This document shows positions 20,772 to 32,106 of a DNA stretch of 64,000 bases, in pieces. The stretch comes from Prostheceraeus crozeri (taxonomy: Eukaryota > Platyhelminthes > Polycladida > Euryleptidae). Both the position numbers and the translations under genes were made by a program. The notes beneath the pieces were generated by a model that saw only the letters and a list, made by a program, of their open reading frames with translations, did not search any database and was not told the origin of the DNA. Positions within the stretch are counted from its first letter, which is position 1, and each line of letters opens with the position of its first letter. The stretch is taken from the NCBI GenBank assembly GCA_907163375.1, contig CAJQUW010007815.1:558001-622000 (forward strand), given 5' to 3'.

Positions 20772-22346
20772 ACACTGTCTTGATGTTTTTGAAGTCTTGA
20801 CTGTAATCTAAATATTTTTAGCCTTTTTTCGTACTTTAGATACTGTTGGCCTAACCAACTGCATATTGTACGCATGTTTGTAATTCTAGTGTATAAGGTT
20901 TATATCAAACATTGCGGTGTCTCATGTATAGGCCATAGGCCGTACCTAAGTTTTGATACACAACAACCTTTGAATGACTAAATCGCTTTCTTCTAACCGC
21001 TTCTATTTGTAGCACATCGATGCTGCATGTAATCTAATTCTGATTTCATTGCTAAGAGCAATAAAACTAGCATGGTATCAGTGTAAATCGAAATATTCGG
21101 ATGGTTAGATCTATATACGGTGTAGGCCCACGAATATTTCACTAAAAAATGTATATTTTCATTAGAAAAAAATAAAATGATATCATTTTAAAAATGAAAT
21201 GGTATCAGTGCCGATTGTAGGCAGAAACTCGCTCTGGCTGCCGGAATATGCGGCAAACGTTCGATTTCTGTCTGACACACCTGCAATCTACATGCATGCT
21301 TCACCCGACGATATGCATCGCAATCAGCTTACTTTCCACACGGACTCCAACCCTGGCGACCAAACAGAAACGCTTGAGTTGTTCGTGAAATATGGTACTT
21401 TTTTACAATTGCCCCTAAAACCACTCAATGAATGGGCGAACATGAATAATGAAAATCTGCAGGTGAGAGAATCAAAACACGACTTCGGTGTTTATTTCAG
21501 CATTTGTTGTCAGATGGTTGATATTCCGCATTTCCATGAATGTGTGATTGCTCTGTCATCTCTTCTGATTTCTAAGGGTATGGATGTTACACAGTTGAAA
21601 GGTGCCCCACAGATTATCTTGTGGCTACGACGTCGTATTTGCTCTAAGTGATAGTTATCACACTCTAGGATTCGTCGAAACCGAGGGTCGAGACGAAGCC
21701 TATATTGCGATAGCTGCCTTATTGCTTGACAGCGCGGAGGAGACGAATTCCACGGCTTCAGCACGCTGTCATAGTTTGATGCCTTAATCAACCATTTAGA
21801 AAATTATTTGTAGATAACCCTTCAATCTATTCATCTTATCATTACTGTCCTTCAACAGGAAGAATAATTATCCGATAGAGTGCTAAGTCAGCGTCTTCAG
21901 CGTATTCCTTCATGAAATGACGCTGTGTCAATTAGACTGAGTGTCACAGTAGAACGTTTTGGACAATTTCGGTAGATACAGCAGTTTCCATTGATAATAA
22001 TTCGATTTCTATGGCTTGTCGAATGTTTCATTATAGAAATCTCAAGGTGAGCGCTATCTTAGCGTCATCATAGCGTTGTTCATCAAAATATTTGACAAGT
22101 GTTTCAGAATAGCTCTATACTTAACCGTTGTAAATAGCAATTGTTCTAGTTCTATGTTCTGAAATACACATCTGCATACAACGAATACATTGCACACAAC
22201 CACAGTGCGATAAGAAATTTTAACAGCCATGTAGCGATAAATTCTTCGATAATATTTATTGCATGATGAGGGTCATTTGTCGTCCGTCGAGCAATAATAT
22301 TTATTCGATTTCCATTGCTTAAAATACGTAGCTATGTACTGGCCAT
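20772..22346. other. Unassigned sequence with one coding-like stretch
   Basis: 21199-21790 has richer base composition than its surroundings and two frames that could be exons. The first is 21199 to about 21463, ending CTGCAG|GTGAGA, and an acceptor TTTATTTCAG lies near 21500. Downstream frames (21500-21650, 21602-21787) would need a frameshift to join. I do not recognise the product, and it may be a decayed host gene or transposon. The rest shows nothing. Confidence 0.3.
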
Positions 22347-22856
22347 AGAATTAGACAGGTCGTCTCTTCTTCTGTTTGACTAGAAGGGAAGCATTGGAAC
22401 ATGTAACGTAAATGAAATGGCACAATCTCCTGACTAAGTTATAACATAGCAATGGAACAATGAGCAGCCAGTTCAACATTAAACACGCCAAATTGTGCGA
22501 AGTTTCAGTGACTGCTATCAACCGGATCACACAGCAAAGAGACACAGACGATGTCAAGTTCTACAGAGAAGTTTGTGAACGTTTTTTCATGCGCCTGCTA
22601 ACTTTTTTTAAAATGATCGTAGGGCCCAACATTATCGAGAAAACTTTTGCGCAATGATCTGAATTCTTCGAATCTGAAGGAGTCATGACGGTCGGAGCAT
22701 TTGAAGGAATTTAGAGCAATCCGCAAGCTGCGCACGACTATTTTTCCTATCTCTGTAAGGTATTAAAAATTTCTTTTTGCCCACTTATTAAGTTCCTGCA
22801 TGTGCCATCTGTTTGAATCAGTTAGCAGTGATGCGATTAAACAATCTAATTCTGTG
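22347..22856. repeat. Dispersed MITE-like repeat, copy 1
   Basis: About 510 bases starting AGAATTAGACAGG and ending AATCTAATTCTGTG, so its ends are short inverted repeats. Similar copies lie at 33393-33860 and 52970-53445, and a partial one at 22857-23000. A shared internal block contains ACGCCAAATTGTGCGAAGTT and a GAGACACAGACGATG stretch. No protein family is recognised. Confidence 0.75.
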
Positions 22857-23000
22857 ATTGGAACATGAAATGCCTATGAAATGGCACAGTCTGCTGACAT
22901 AATGCCATAGCAATCGAACAATGACCAACTAGTTTAACATTGAACACGCCAAATTGTGCGTGTTTAAGCGACTGTTATCAACAGGTTCACACAGTTAATA
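22857..23000. repeat. Dispersed MITE-like repeat, partial copy 2
   Basis: Repeats the block GAAATGGCACAGTCTGCTGA and the region around CGCCAAATTGTGCG directly after copy 1, giving a local tandem arrangement. It is truncated at both ends. Confidence 0.65.
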
Positions 23001-23014
23001 TACCTTTTCCCGAA

Positions 23015-23911
23015 GTTGTTGTCACAATCTGCAAACTTGATGTCAAAGTCATATCCGCCGGTCGTTCCAGAGATCGCTCATTAGTTAATGACGCCCTCAA
23101 TGAGGCATCACTAACGAATTTCGTTCCAGAGATCGCTCTCTTGATGATGCCTCAATGAGGCATCTCTAAATTCGTTCAGAAGACGTATCACAAAGGCATC
23201 ATAAACACATTGATCTAGTGACAGCCATCAGGCAGTCTTTAGAGCATCACTATTTCCTTGTGTATCGTTCAACAAAGTTTGCAATGGCGAATATGACCGA
23301 AGTTGCGTTGGATTATCACTCGTCAAGATGCTACAGAGAAAGATATTCTCCTTTAGAGATAGGCCATCTGTCCGAAGAGACAATACGCTCTGTTTACCGG
23401 TTCAATGGCGTAGAAATGACCAAAATTGCCAATGATCTACCAAAGCATCTAGCAATGATCTAGCATGAAGCTCTGCTTCGGTAAATCGCGGTGATCGTTT
23501 CGGTCCTTTGTATTCCATGCTGTCACAACAACTGACAAAGGTGATGAATTGACGCACATGGACGTAATTTTGGATCATCATCGTATTATGATTGGTCTGC
23601 TAATCATTCTGTCATTTCTGACGTAAACATGATGCAGGGATCTAGGTCAATCATATTCTTCTTTATGCAGCCTTGGTTTGTGATGAGGTCTGTTTAAGAC
23701 GGCTCTTTGGAACAAAATTAGAGAGGCCTCATTGAAAAGTTTAATGCACGCGCTCAATGAGCGGGTTTAACGAGCGATCTCTGGAACAACCGGCAGAGGT
23801 CTTAATCATCATCAACCGCATACTTGTGACGCATGAATGTCGTCAGCAGAAATTTTCTGCAGGGAATTCCGAGCAACTTTGTTGTTTTCACAATCTGCGC
23901 AGTTGATGTCA
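23015..23911. mobile_element. TIR element of unknown family
   Basis: GCCGGTCGTTCCAGAGATCG at 23057 is mirrored by the complement of GTTCCAGAGATCGCTCGTTA at 23769-23794. Internal partial copies of GTTCCAGAGATCGCTC lie at about 23120, with GAGGCATC repeats between. Outside the TIRs a degenerate direct repeat (TTGTTGTCACAATCTGC near 23018 and TTTTCACAATCTGCGCAG near 23886) flanks it. No transposase motif is seen in the ~750-base interior. Confidence 0.5.
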
Positions 23912-23967
23912 TTGTATTGTTTTACCGCCACCATCGTCTCGACAAAAGCGCTAAGACAGCTAGCTAA

Positions 23968-25025
23968 TTGTCATTTTCTGCCCACGTCTTAGTCATGCTC
24001 ATGCCCGGATCAAGAATTTCGCAAGTTGACCATGATCGTATCATAAATGCATACAGAGAAGGCCGAGACTACATAGAATTAGCTGAGAACTTGAGCATCA
24101 ACTTGCGTTCTGCCTATCGCATAGTGAGGGAGTTTAGAACAACAAACAGACGCCATGCTCTTGCAACAGGAGGCCATCCTCCTCGAAAGATGACATCTGA
24201 AAGGATTGATGAGTTGGTTAGTTTCATAGAAACGAAGCCTACAGCTACACTGGAGGAAATGAGATCGCTTCTAATGGAAAGTACCTAGGACTCAGTATTT
24301 CAACGACAACTATCATGCATCATTTAGATGGCGCACTGATTACTTTGAAACTGACAAGGGCAGTACCATTCCAGTGGAAGTCGACTGAGGTGAAAGAGGA
24401 ACGCAGTGTATTCGCACAATGAATGATGTCTACAGGAGTGTTATCAAAGTTAGTTTACACTGACGAATGCGGATTCAATGTGTGGACTGCACGCAATCAA
24501 GGACGATCAGCGAGAGGATGCAGAGCAGTGCGCATGGTGCATGGACAACGCGGTCAGAATCTCACAGTGGGCCTTGCGGTTTCGTCTCAATTCGGATTGG
24601 TTCATTACATGACCAAGGAAGGTGGGATGACCAAGGAGTCTTATGCGCTATTCCTGAGTGAGGTTTCGGCGCTATTGGAAGATGAAGAGTTCGTAATCAT
24701 TCACGACAATGCCCCGTGTCATCGTGATTTTCCATTTTTGAGTTCCCTTCATTGTCTTCGCCCCCTTCCCCGATATTCACCTTTTCTCAATATAACTGAA
24801 ATGGCGATCTCTTGTCTAAAGAGTGCTTTGAAAAGAAAGTTGACATCACCAGAGATCCAAACTTCGTTCGGTGATAGGACACAAGCAAGGCAAGAAGGCT
24901 CTTCAGCAACTGCGATTGAACATTTTGAAACGATTGGTGGTGGAGAATGCCGAAGTCATCACAAGAGACAAGTGCACCAAGTGGTTCGGACATTCTCTCA
25001 CATACATGGATCGATGCCGGGATAG
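23968..25025 (+). pseudogene. IS630/Tc1-mariner superfamily transposase, broken
   Basis: The first frame (23968-24288) has a paired helix-turn-helix pattern: IINAYREGRDYIELAENL, then SAYRIVREF and GGHPPRKM. After a stop at 24286 and a shift, the second frame (24423-25025) carries LVYTDECGFNVWTARNQGRS (first Asp), EFVIIHDNAPCHRD (second Asp) and PRYSPFLNITEMAISCLKSA (Glu). D to E is 31 residues, shorter than usual, suggesting a small deletion. The C-terminal part is scrambled by indels. This subfamily combines a paired-like HTH with a DDE domain. TIRs were not found by eye. Confidence 0.75.
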
Positions 25026-26099
25026 AGTGAGTATATTCTCCTAGACTGATTCTCAACATGTTTTGTTCTGAAGTGGAGCTGCCGCCCGCAGAACATTTTG
25101 TTTTATTTCATAATTTCTATCATCCTCATAATCACAGTTCTGATCATTATTTTAGTTTTCATATTAGGCTAATTGAAAGTGTCCTGGGATTTCTTATGAT
25201 TAGCAAGTTTATGAATGCGATTAAGATTACATGTGCCTATATTTACGAGTATTTTGCAAGGATTGTGACAACAATGAATGGGCTGTGGTACATACATACA
25301 TATAGCATATACAAGATGATTTCCATGTACCGTATGAACAACGCTCCCCACCTCTGAGTCAGATATTAATCGTTTTACTTTCTTCGCCTAACATGTTAAT
25401 GATTCTACAAGCTTTTGCACTAGCTTGTGAAAGAGCTAGCTTAAGAAAATTTATTTGGACTTAAATATTCGATTGATTTCAATCTTTCATTTGATTAAAT
25501 GTTTATGACAACAAGTATGCAAATAGGAACACCGGCCATGCAGATTAGAGTGTTCTATAATTAGAATGACAACAAGTATGCAGATTTTGTCAAAAACTTT
25601 GCAGATTAAGTCCTTCTATAAATAGATTGACAACAACTTTACAGACTGTGACGACAGCTTCGGGAAAAGGTATAGTTCAGGCAATGTATATATTTTAACC
25701 CGCCAAAAATTGCATTAGTTTCAAGAGGGGCTCATCTTGTGGAGAAAAAAACCCTGATCAACATATCAAAAATCAGTGGAAGTCAGTGGAACAACCTCAA
25801 CTTTCCACTTGACTTGAAGTCAAGAGTCTTTTCGAAATATAGATACACGCTTGCTACAATGAAATCGCTCATTTTGATAGCAACAGCCAATCAAAATGAA
25901 GCGCTGCACCTCTGTCTCATTTACTGAATTTACCTTCCACATGGCTCTCACCAATACCAGCCATGGTTTCTGCATTACGTCCTTTCCAAGCAGTTAGATT
26001 AGTTGAAGAATACTTCTATCTATCTGCCGATGCAAACTGATGCAGATTAGTACAAGTTAAGCTGCAAATCTGCGAGTTTTATCAGCAATAAACGATTAC
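25026..26099. repeat. Mostly unrecognised DNA with a ~60-bp tandem repeat
   Basis: ATGACAACAAGTATGCAGAT-type units recur at 25505, 25566 and 25624 (spacing ~60, about 2.4 copies). The rest shows nothing identifiable. Confidence 0.45.
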
Positions 26100-26398
26100 T
26101 TTTTGCAACTACCGTCTTGTGAAAACGCATCTGCTCAAGCCGCTAGGTCAAAAACATGTTTACGTGCCTTTCTTTGTCTTGTAGATAACTTTCTCAGGCA
26201 CCTGTAGGGTGCAAATTTATAAAAATTTGTATAAATTAGGACACATGTTTATCATTTCTTCCATCAATAAGCGAATCATTTTTGCAAGTACTCTCTTGTG
26301 AATATGCGTAGAAATTTAAGCATCTCTATCAAAAACACGTTTACGCACACTTATCATCTAATACACATTCTAAGGCACCTGTCGATGCAAATTGATGC
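26100..26398. repeat. Degenerate tandem duplication of ~180 bp
   Basis: 26100-26218 and 26282-26398 share ordered blocks: TTTTTGCAA.TAC, CTTGTGAA, TCAAAAACA.GTTTACG, and GGCACCTGT followed by TGCAAATT. No coding potential was recognised. Confidence 0.5.
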
Positions 26399-26913
26399 AA
26401 ATTTGCCAATGGCAGGAAAAAGTCTGTGGATATGATGATAGCCAGATGATTCACCCCTTGCACAATGATTTATTGATTGAATACACTGGAACACTTGCAA
26501 AAGCAGCGGATATTGACAGTAGATGCAGTAGACTGTGAATGTGGTTATTTTCTTTTTGATATGATGAAAGTGGTCGCTTCGTGAAAATTTGTTGACTTGT
26601 GCTATGAATAGATGACGCAATCGACCACTTTTATCGATTAACTGCTTGAATATATTGCTGAGATTTCTATGTCTTTCAAATGAGCTTACATGTCTATTAC
26701 ACAGAGCAGACGGCGATACTAAGTTGCTGAAATATGAATATCTTATGCTGATTTTGAATATTATAAGGAACTATGTAATAAATTCTAGATATTCTAATAG
26801 CAAATTTCCTTCCGATTTCGATGAAAACAAGAACAAAAACAACTGAAGCCTGTATTCAGAGTACTTTTGAATCAAATCCTTCTCCAACAGACTAAGACAC
26901 ATCTACTTTCTAT
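26399..26913. other. No recognisable feature
   Basis: A/T-rich sequence with short chance ORFs. It ends at the target-site copy of the hAT element (26906-26913). Confidence 0.4.
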
Positions 26914-27630
26914 CAGGGATGCGGAGACTCCGGGGGTTGATAAACTCCGGCTTTTGATAGGACTCCGACTCCGTGTGGCAAGTATAAAAAGACTAGCTTT
27001 TTTTTGAAAAATTCACTGGCAACCTACTTCATAGATCATTATAGGCTTACCTGAGCCTATCTTTAGTGATCATTGCTGCATCAAATCAATCATTTTCTAT
27101 GAAGGTTTACCAACTTTGCACATCACTTGTGCTTCACACGGTTTTTGTACAGTCTCTACTAGGACGGAAAATCCCCATCCTTGTCCAAAAAATATGAGTA
27201 CACTTTCGATTTTTATATGCGCTTTAGAGGAGTCATCACACACGATTAACGTGAGGGTAAGAGGTAATGTTCTCAAACAAACTAGTATTTCATTTTTGTC
27301 TCTGATGTGGGGCGTGTAGGTGTGATCGAGGCTAAGAAGGCTTGTCTCCTCTATTAAATCACCGAGTGAAAAGACAATCCTTTTTTCACTGTCACGTTTC
27401 ATTCCCTCAACTATTACAAGCTTTGCATGTACCACTGTTTCTGTACTTTTGTTTGACGGAGAAAGTTGACATCAAGACAATGATAGCTATGCACGAGAAT
27501 AAATAGCTTGCTTGTATTGTATTTCGGGTCTAGTTATAGGCCAGAGTCCGGAGTTCAATCATTTGATAGGACTCCGACTCCGTATCCAGGAAAAATGATA
27601 GGACTCCGGGACTCCGACTCCGCATCCCTG
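26914..27630. mobile_element. Non-autonomous hAT transposon
   Basis: The ends are CAGGGATGCGGAGACTCCGG and the complement of GACTCCGACTCCGCATCCCTG, typical hAT CAGGG...CCCTG termini. Subterminal GGACTCCGACTCCG repeats occur. The flanking 8-bp duplications are CTTTCTAT (26906-26913) and CTTTCTGT (27631-27638), which differ at one base. The 717-base interior holds a 112-codon minus-strand ORF (27097-27435) without a transposase motif, so mobility would need a helper in trans. Confidence 0.85.
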
Positions 27631-27638
27631 CTTTCTGT

Positions 27639-29299
27639 GTCTCATGAAATTGAGAGATCGAAATGATTTGTACGATGATTGACAATCTCAGAAATCGAAG
27701 TCCAATATGAAAGCCAATTCGAAATTTTAGCGACAACCGCGCGGCAGCAAGTCACATGTGTGAAACAGCTCTTAAAACAGCTCTGAAATCGCTCTTAAAC
27801 AGCTCTCGTTCACACTAGCACGATAGCGATAGCGATAAAACCATGACAATATTTCATTGACGATAAAATCGTTCAACTGCACAAATTCATCAGTTGTACT
27901 TGTTGCAAAGGAATCATTCTACAGTATAGTCATTTTCAATTGATGAAGAGCGTCTCCTAGTTTTGCTGCTGCGAAGAGACTAATCCATTATTTACAAAAA
28001 GAGATGAGCTTGGGGGAGATGAGCCGAACGCAGATGAAGGGCACTTTGACGCAACATCTGCTTTTGCTTAGATAAGCGATATTTTTTCGTTTTCTTTCCA
28101 TTCCATGTTTTGATAGCTTGATAAGGTATTTCGGATAATCATTCAGTCGAAGGATTTAATCAAATTGTTCTATGTGCTTTTGATTCGAAGTTGAATGTGA
28201 ACAGCGCCCTGTTATTCATTTTCTATCATTTGTGATGGTGGCTAGCTTTGTTGTTGTGAAATGTTTGAATTGAAATTTACATTCTTCTTAACTGGTACCA
28301 GATTAGTTGTTGTGAAATGTTTAAATTGAAATTAATGAAGATATTCTTCTTGGCTGGCTTATTTGTAGAATTCGAACTCTCTTGCATTTGTTGTTAATGC
28401 AAAGTCAAGAATGCTCAATTGCTTATTTTGTTTTGGCAATTCCATAGAGTAAATGCATTAGGTAGAGTGGTAACTCCTTATTTATTAAATCTCCAATGTG
28501 CATACACTTTCTATTTTATTAAATGAACTCGAAGGGAATACATATGGGTATTGTTGCCAAATGTAAGATATGCAAATTTTTGCTGTTTTAAAGAAGTTAC
28601 CACGGAATTGAATGATCATGATAGTAATGCAGAAGGAATAATAGTATTTTACAGATCCATCGTGTCCTCGGAGAGTTAATGTTTGTTAAATTAGCAATTC
28701 GATGGGTTGTTATTACTTTCCACCTCAACATCATGAGTATTTTCTTAAGCGTGATCATATCACAGGCAATTCCAGCCACTGGTAGAGCAAAATCACATAA
28801 TCAATGACAATGATTTCAATTAACTTTGAAAGATGTCAATGGGTCCACATCTCACTATTCAGAATCAAGAAATGAAACATGAATTTAGTGAATCATAAAA
28901 TCATGCCGGTGAAAATTTAATGAAAACCTAAAATTTCAGCCAAGAAAGCAAAATAAGATCTCGACGTTTTCATGAAGACTTCCATTATAATGCGGCTCAT
29001 GAAATTCCCTTAAAAATTAGCTTAATTTCCGCTTAGTTAGGATGATTATTAGCAAAATTCATTCCTCTTGATATCCAGCTTGTTTCATACTACTTACAAG
29101 GGTGCGTCATCTTAGTAGCATTTAAATTTGCAAAATTTTAACATTTTTAAAGTTGCTCAAAAAATTTTTGACCAATGGAACGTAATCTCCGCAAAAAAAC
29201 TGAATCTTTTCATATAAAAATTTTCACTGTATACAGATACTTTTTTGAGTCGATACTCTACCTATACATCCCTACTCTATGAGCAATTCTATCCCGAAT
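27639..29299. other. No recognisable feature
   Basis: Sequence without transposase, RT or domain motifs that I can see. A short direct repeat (TTGTTGTGAAATGTTTRAATTGAAATT, near 28252 and 28310) is the only structure noted. Confidence 0.4.
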
Positions 29300-29500
29300 T
29301 AAAATAATAGTGCTCTGTGCATTCAGGATTGATTGAAACGCAAAAGCACTTTCTTGCCCATCTGGGAGTGCGAAGCAATCGTCAACATACATTTTGAAAA
29401 TATGAATGGTATTCATGCTATGAAGTACTCACTTTTCGATGCTGCTAATAAAGGGCATTGTCGCAATGCTTGATAAGGAGGAATCCATGGGTAGTCCCGA
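29300..29500 (-). pseudogene. Penelope-like reverse transcriptase fragment
   Basis: The minus strand reads GLPMDSSLSSIA, then MNTIHIFKMYVDDCFALPD followed by a helix ending in SILNAQ. The MxSSLSxIxA and YVDD pairing is the palm signature of Penelope-like RTs (also seen in related RTs). One stop lies between the two motifs. Only ~65 codons remain. Confidence 0.65.
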
Positions 29501-29587
29501 AACTCGCTTATGCTAAGCTTCCTAGGCAGACTCACCAAAATTAAAGGACTTTTGGCTTTTTAGCAGTATATTATGTTTTCCTTTCAT

Positions 29588-29692
29588 TCAGGAAGTCTTT
29601 TAGGGCCGACATCAATACCATTGGCCTAAATTGCTATAATACTTTAAGCGAATCGCATTGACACCGTCCCTAAAAGACTTCCAGAATTAAAG
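29588..29692. repeat. Short inverted repeat
   Basis: GGAAGTCTTTTAGGG near 29589 is mirrored by CCCTAAAAGACTTCC near 29675, with ~70 bases between. It could be a very short MITE. No target duplication was identified. Confidence 0.5.
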
Positions 29693-30327
29693 GAGAGCGC
29701 AATGCATCCTGCAATTCCCATCAATTACATGTATATAAAAACGAAAACACATATAAAAACACACATAAGATTTATTTACAATATGATAAATAAACATCTT
29801 TTGCAGCCCTAGTATTTTTACATGCAGATCTAAAAATCAGTTTTTCGATAACTTGAGAAAGCATTCCATCCACTGATAAATTGTACATTGATGTTTATAA
29901 GAGCAGACTAAAAAATTTCGTTCTGAATTAAATGTAACTACATTATTTGGTCTATATACAACGAATCCCATCATCCGTATTGTCGGAACCGCGACTATTT
30001 ATATTGGTCAATATCATATATAAACTATAAAAAATCAACCACTGAACTGTTATAAATAATTATAGCGGCATTCCTTGCACATTTATGCCCATGATCAATT
30101 AATATTGATCGGTATTCTGATCTACGGTGCCCCTGAAGCAAGATTTAGTCAAAGGATTTGCTCCACTCAAAATTCGTGCATTCAAACGTTTTAAAGCAAT
30201 TTCGTAAAAGGGTTACATCCCAAATACTGTATATAATGGAAAGATTATCATGCCTCACAACAGTAGACCTATACCGTATTTGATGCATTTATTCATATGA
30301 GCAGCTATTGTATTTTCGGTGAATATA
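29693..30327. other. No recognisable feature
   Basis: A/T-rich DNA left of the mariner-like element. It ends in the TA target dinucleotide at 30326-30327. Confidence 0.4.
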
Positions 30328-32104
30328 CAGGGTGAACACAAAAGAATACCCCAACTTTAAAAATTTATTGTGACAAGACTAAGCAACGCACGAGGTTCGG
30401 TGAGGTGTCATTTGTAAGACGACGTTCTGAAGTTTTTTTTACATCTTTGTTCATCTTTGTCCTACCAGAGCTAAGGTAAAATTTACTTTTCTCAAACCAC
30501 AGTCGGCCATCGATTAACATAATCGCCTTTCTTGAGTTTACTTTTAGTTCGTGTGGGACTCCTACACCGGTACGTATGTTGCATTAAGTAATATCTATAT
30601 TTATCCCTCTGGGATTCCCATGAATTGATGCGTGTCAGTTAGCTACCAATCGCGATCGAATGACTCGTCTCTTAATTTAAAACTTTCTACGAGACCCATA
30701 AGTCATTTTTATCATTCTTCAACATGATTACAGCGAAACAAAAAGCCTTTTGTGTTATTCAATTCTGCAAATCTGAATCGACAACAACTGTTCAACGCAC
30801 CTTTCGTTTGCAGTTTGGGGTCAGCCCACCTGATAGAAAAGAGATCCTACGTTGGTACCGACAATTCGTAGAGAGTGGATGTCTGTGTAAAGGCAAGAGC
30901 CCAGGTAGACCTAGAGTGATGGAGGAGAGCGTGGAGCGTACTCGCGGTGCTTTTCTACGAAGTCCACGAAAGTCAACTCGTCGTGCCAGCCTTGAACTGC
31001 AAATGCCTCAATCTACGGTGTGGAAGGTTTTGCCAAAGGATTTGAATATGAAACCGTACAAATTACAGCACCTACAAGCTTTAACAAGTGGTGATACAGA
31101 ACAGAGAGTGGAGTTTTGCAATTTCATCTTCGAACAGACTGAGTTGGATGTCTCTTTCATTTCGAAGCTCGCATTCTCAGATGAAGCTATATTCCACGTG
31201 ACAGGGAAGGTGAACAAGCACAACGTACGCATATGATCAACTAAGAATCCTCACGAATCTGTGGAACTTGTACGAGACTCGCCGAAAGTTAACGTGTTCT
31301 GTGCTATCTCGCAATCTACGGTTTTTGGTCCTTTCTTTTTTGAAGACTCTACTGTAACAGGTACCTCGTAATTTGAGATGCTTGTTCATTGGTTGATGCC
31401 TCAATTAGAGGAACATGCTGGAAACTTTATTTTTCAGCAAGATGGGGCACCGCCTCACTGGCATCTATCAGTCCGACAGTACTTGAATGATCATTATCCT
31501 CAACGCTGGATTGGACGTCATTCATCTACAGATAAAGCCCTTCATCGTTGGCCACCGCGAAGCCCAGACTTGTCACCTTGTGATTTTTTTCTTTGGGGGT
31601 ATATTAAGAATTCTGTGTATGTGCCACCACTCCCGACAAATTTAGAAGAACTGAAATCTCGAATCACAGCATCCATCCGATCTGTGACATCGGAAATGTT
31701 GCAAAACGTCTGGCGTGAATTTGATTATCGAATGGACGTTGTTCGTGCTGCTGAGGGCGGCCATATTGAGCATTTATGATGTTTATATAGGGCCTATGAT
31801 ACAAATGGTTAGTATCGTGAAATCGTCTTTTATTTAATTAAATACTTGATGGAAATAAGGTAGACTTACACTTAAAAAGTTACAACAGAGTTGTCGGTAA
31901 AATGAATAATAAATATCATGCATTTTTAGCCAAAAATTAATGATCAAACTTTTGTTGAAAACTTAAGAAATTAAGTCATTGCTTTGGTAGTAAAAAAAAC
32001 TTCAGAACGTCGTCTTTCAAATGACACCTCACCGAACCTCATGCGTTGCTTAGTCTTGTCACAATAAATTTTTAAAGTTGGGGTATTCTTTTATGTTCAC
32101 CCTG
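30328..32104 (+). mobile_element. Mariner-like (Tc1/mariner superfamily) element with 115-bp TIRs
   Basis: The left TIR (30328-30442, CAGGGTGAACACAAAAGAAT...) and right TIR (31990-32104) are inverted copies with three mismatches. A TA duplication flanks both ends (30326-30327, 32105-32106). The 1777-base element holds one transposase frame. TIR identity of about 97% and only two nonsense changes imply a recent insertion. Confidence 0.95.
30724..31779 (+). pseudogene. Mariner-like transposase, 351 codons with two nonsense mutations
   Basis: The whole gene stays in one frame. The N-terminus has two helix-turn-helix units: ITAKQKAFCVIQFC..., then RKEILRWYRQFVESGCLCKG with SPGRPRV between the halves. 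Catalytic Asp residues are in KLAFSDEAIFH, FIFQQDGAPPHWH and SPDLSPCDFFLWG. The second and third Asp are about 46 residues apart if the last Asp of SPCD is catalytic. TGA at 31234-31236 sits where relatives have Trp, and TAA at 31369-31371 where an aromatic residue is likely. The C-terminus IEHL is complete. It resembles transposases of arthropods that carry a DUF4817-like N-terminal domain (recalled, not checked). Confidence 0.9.
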
Positions 32105-32106
32105 TA

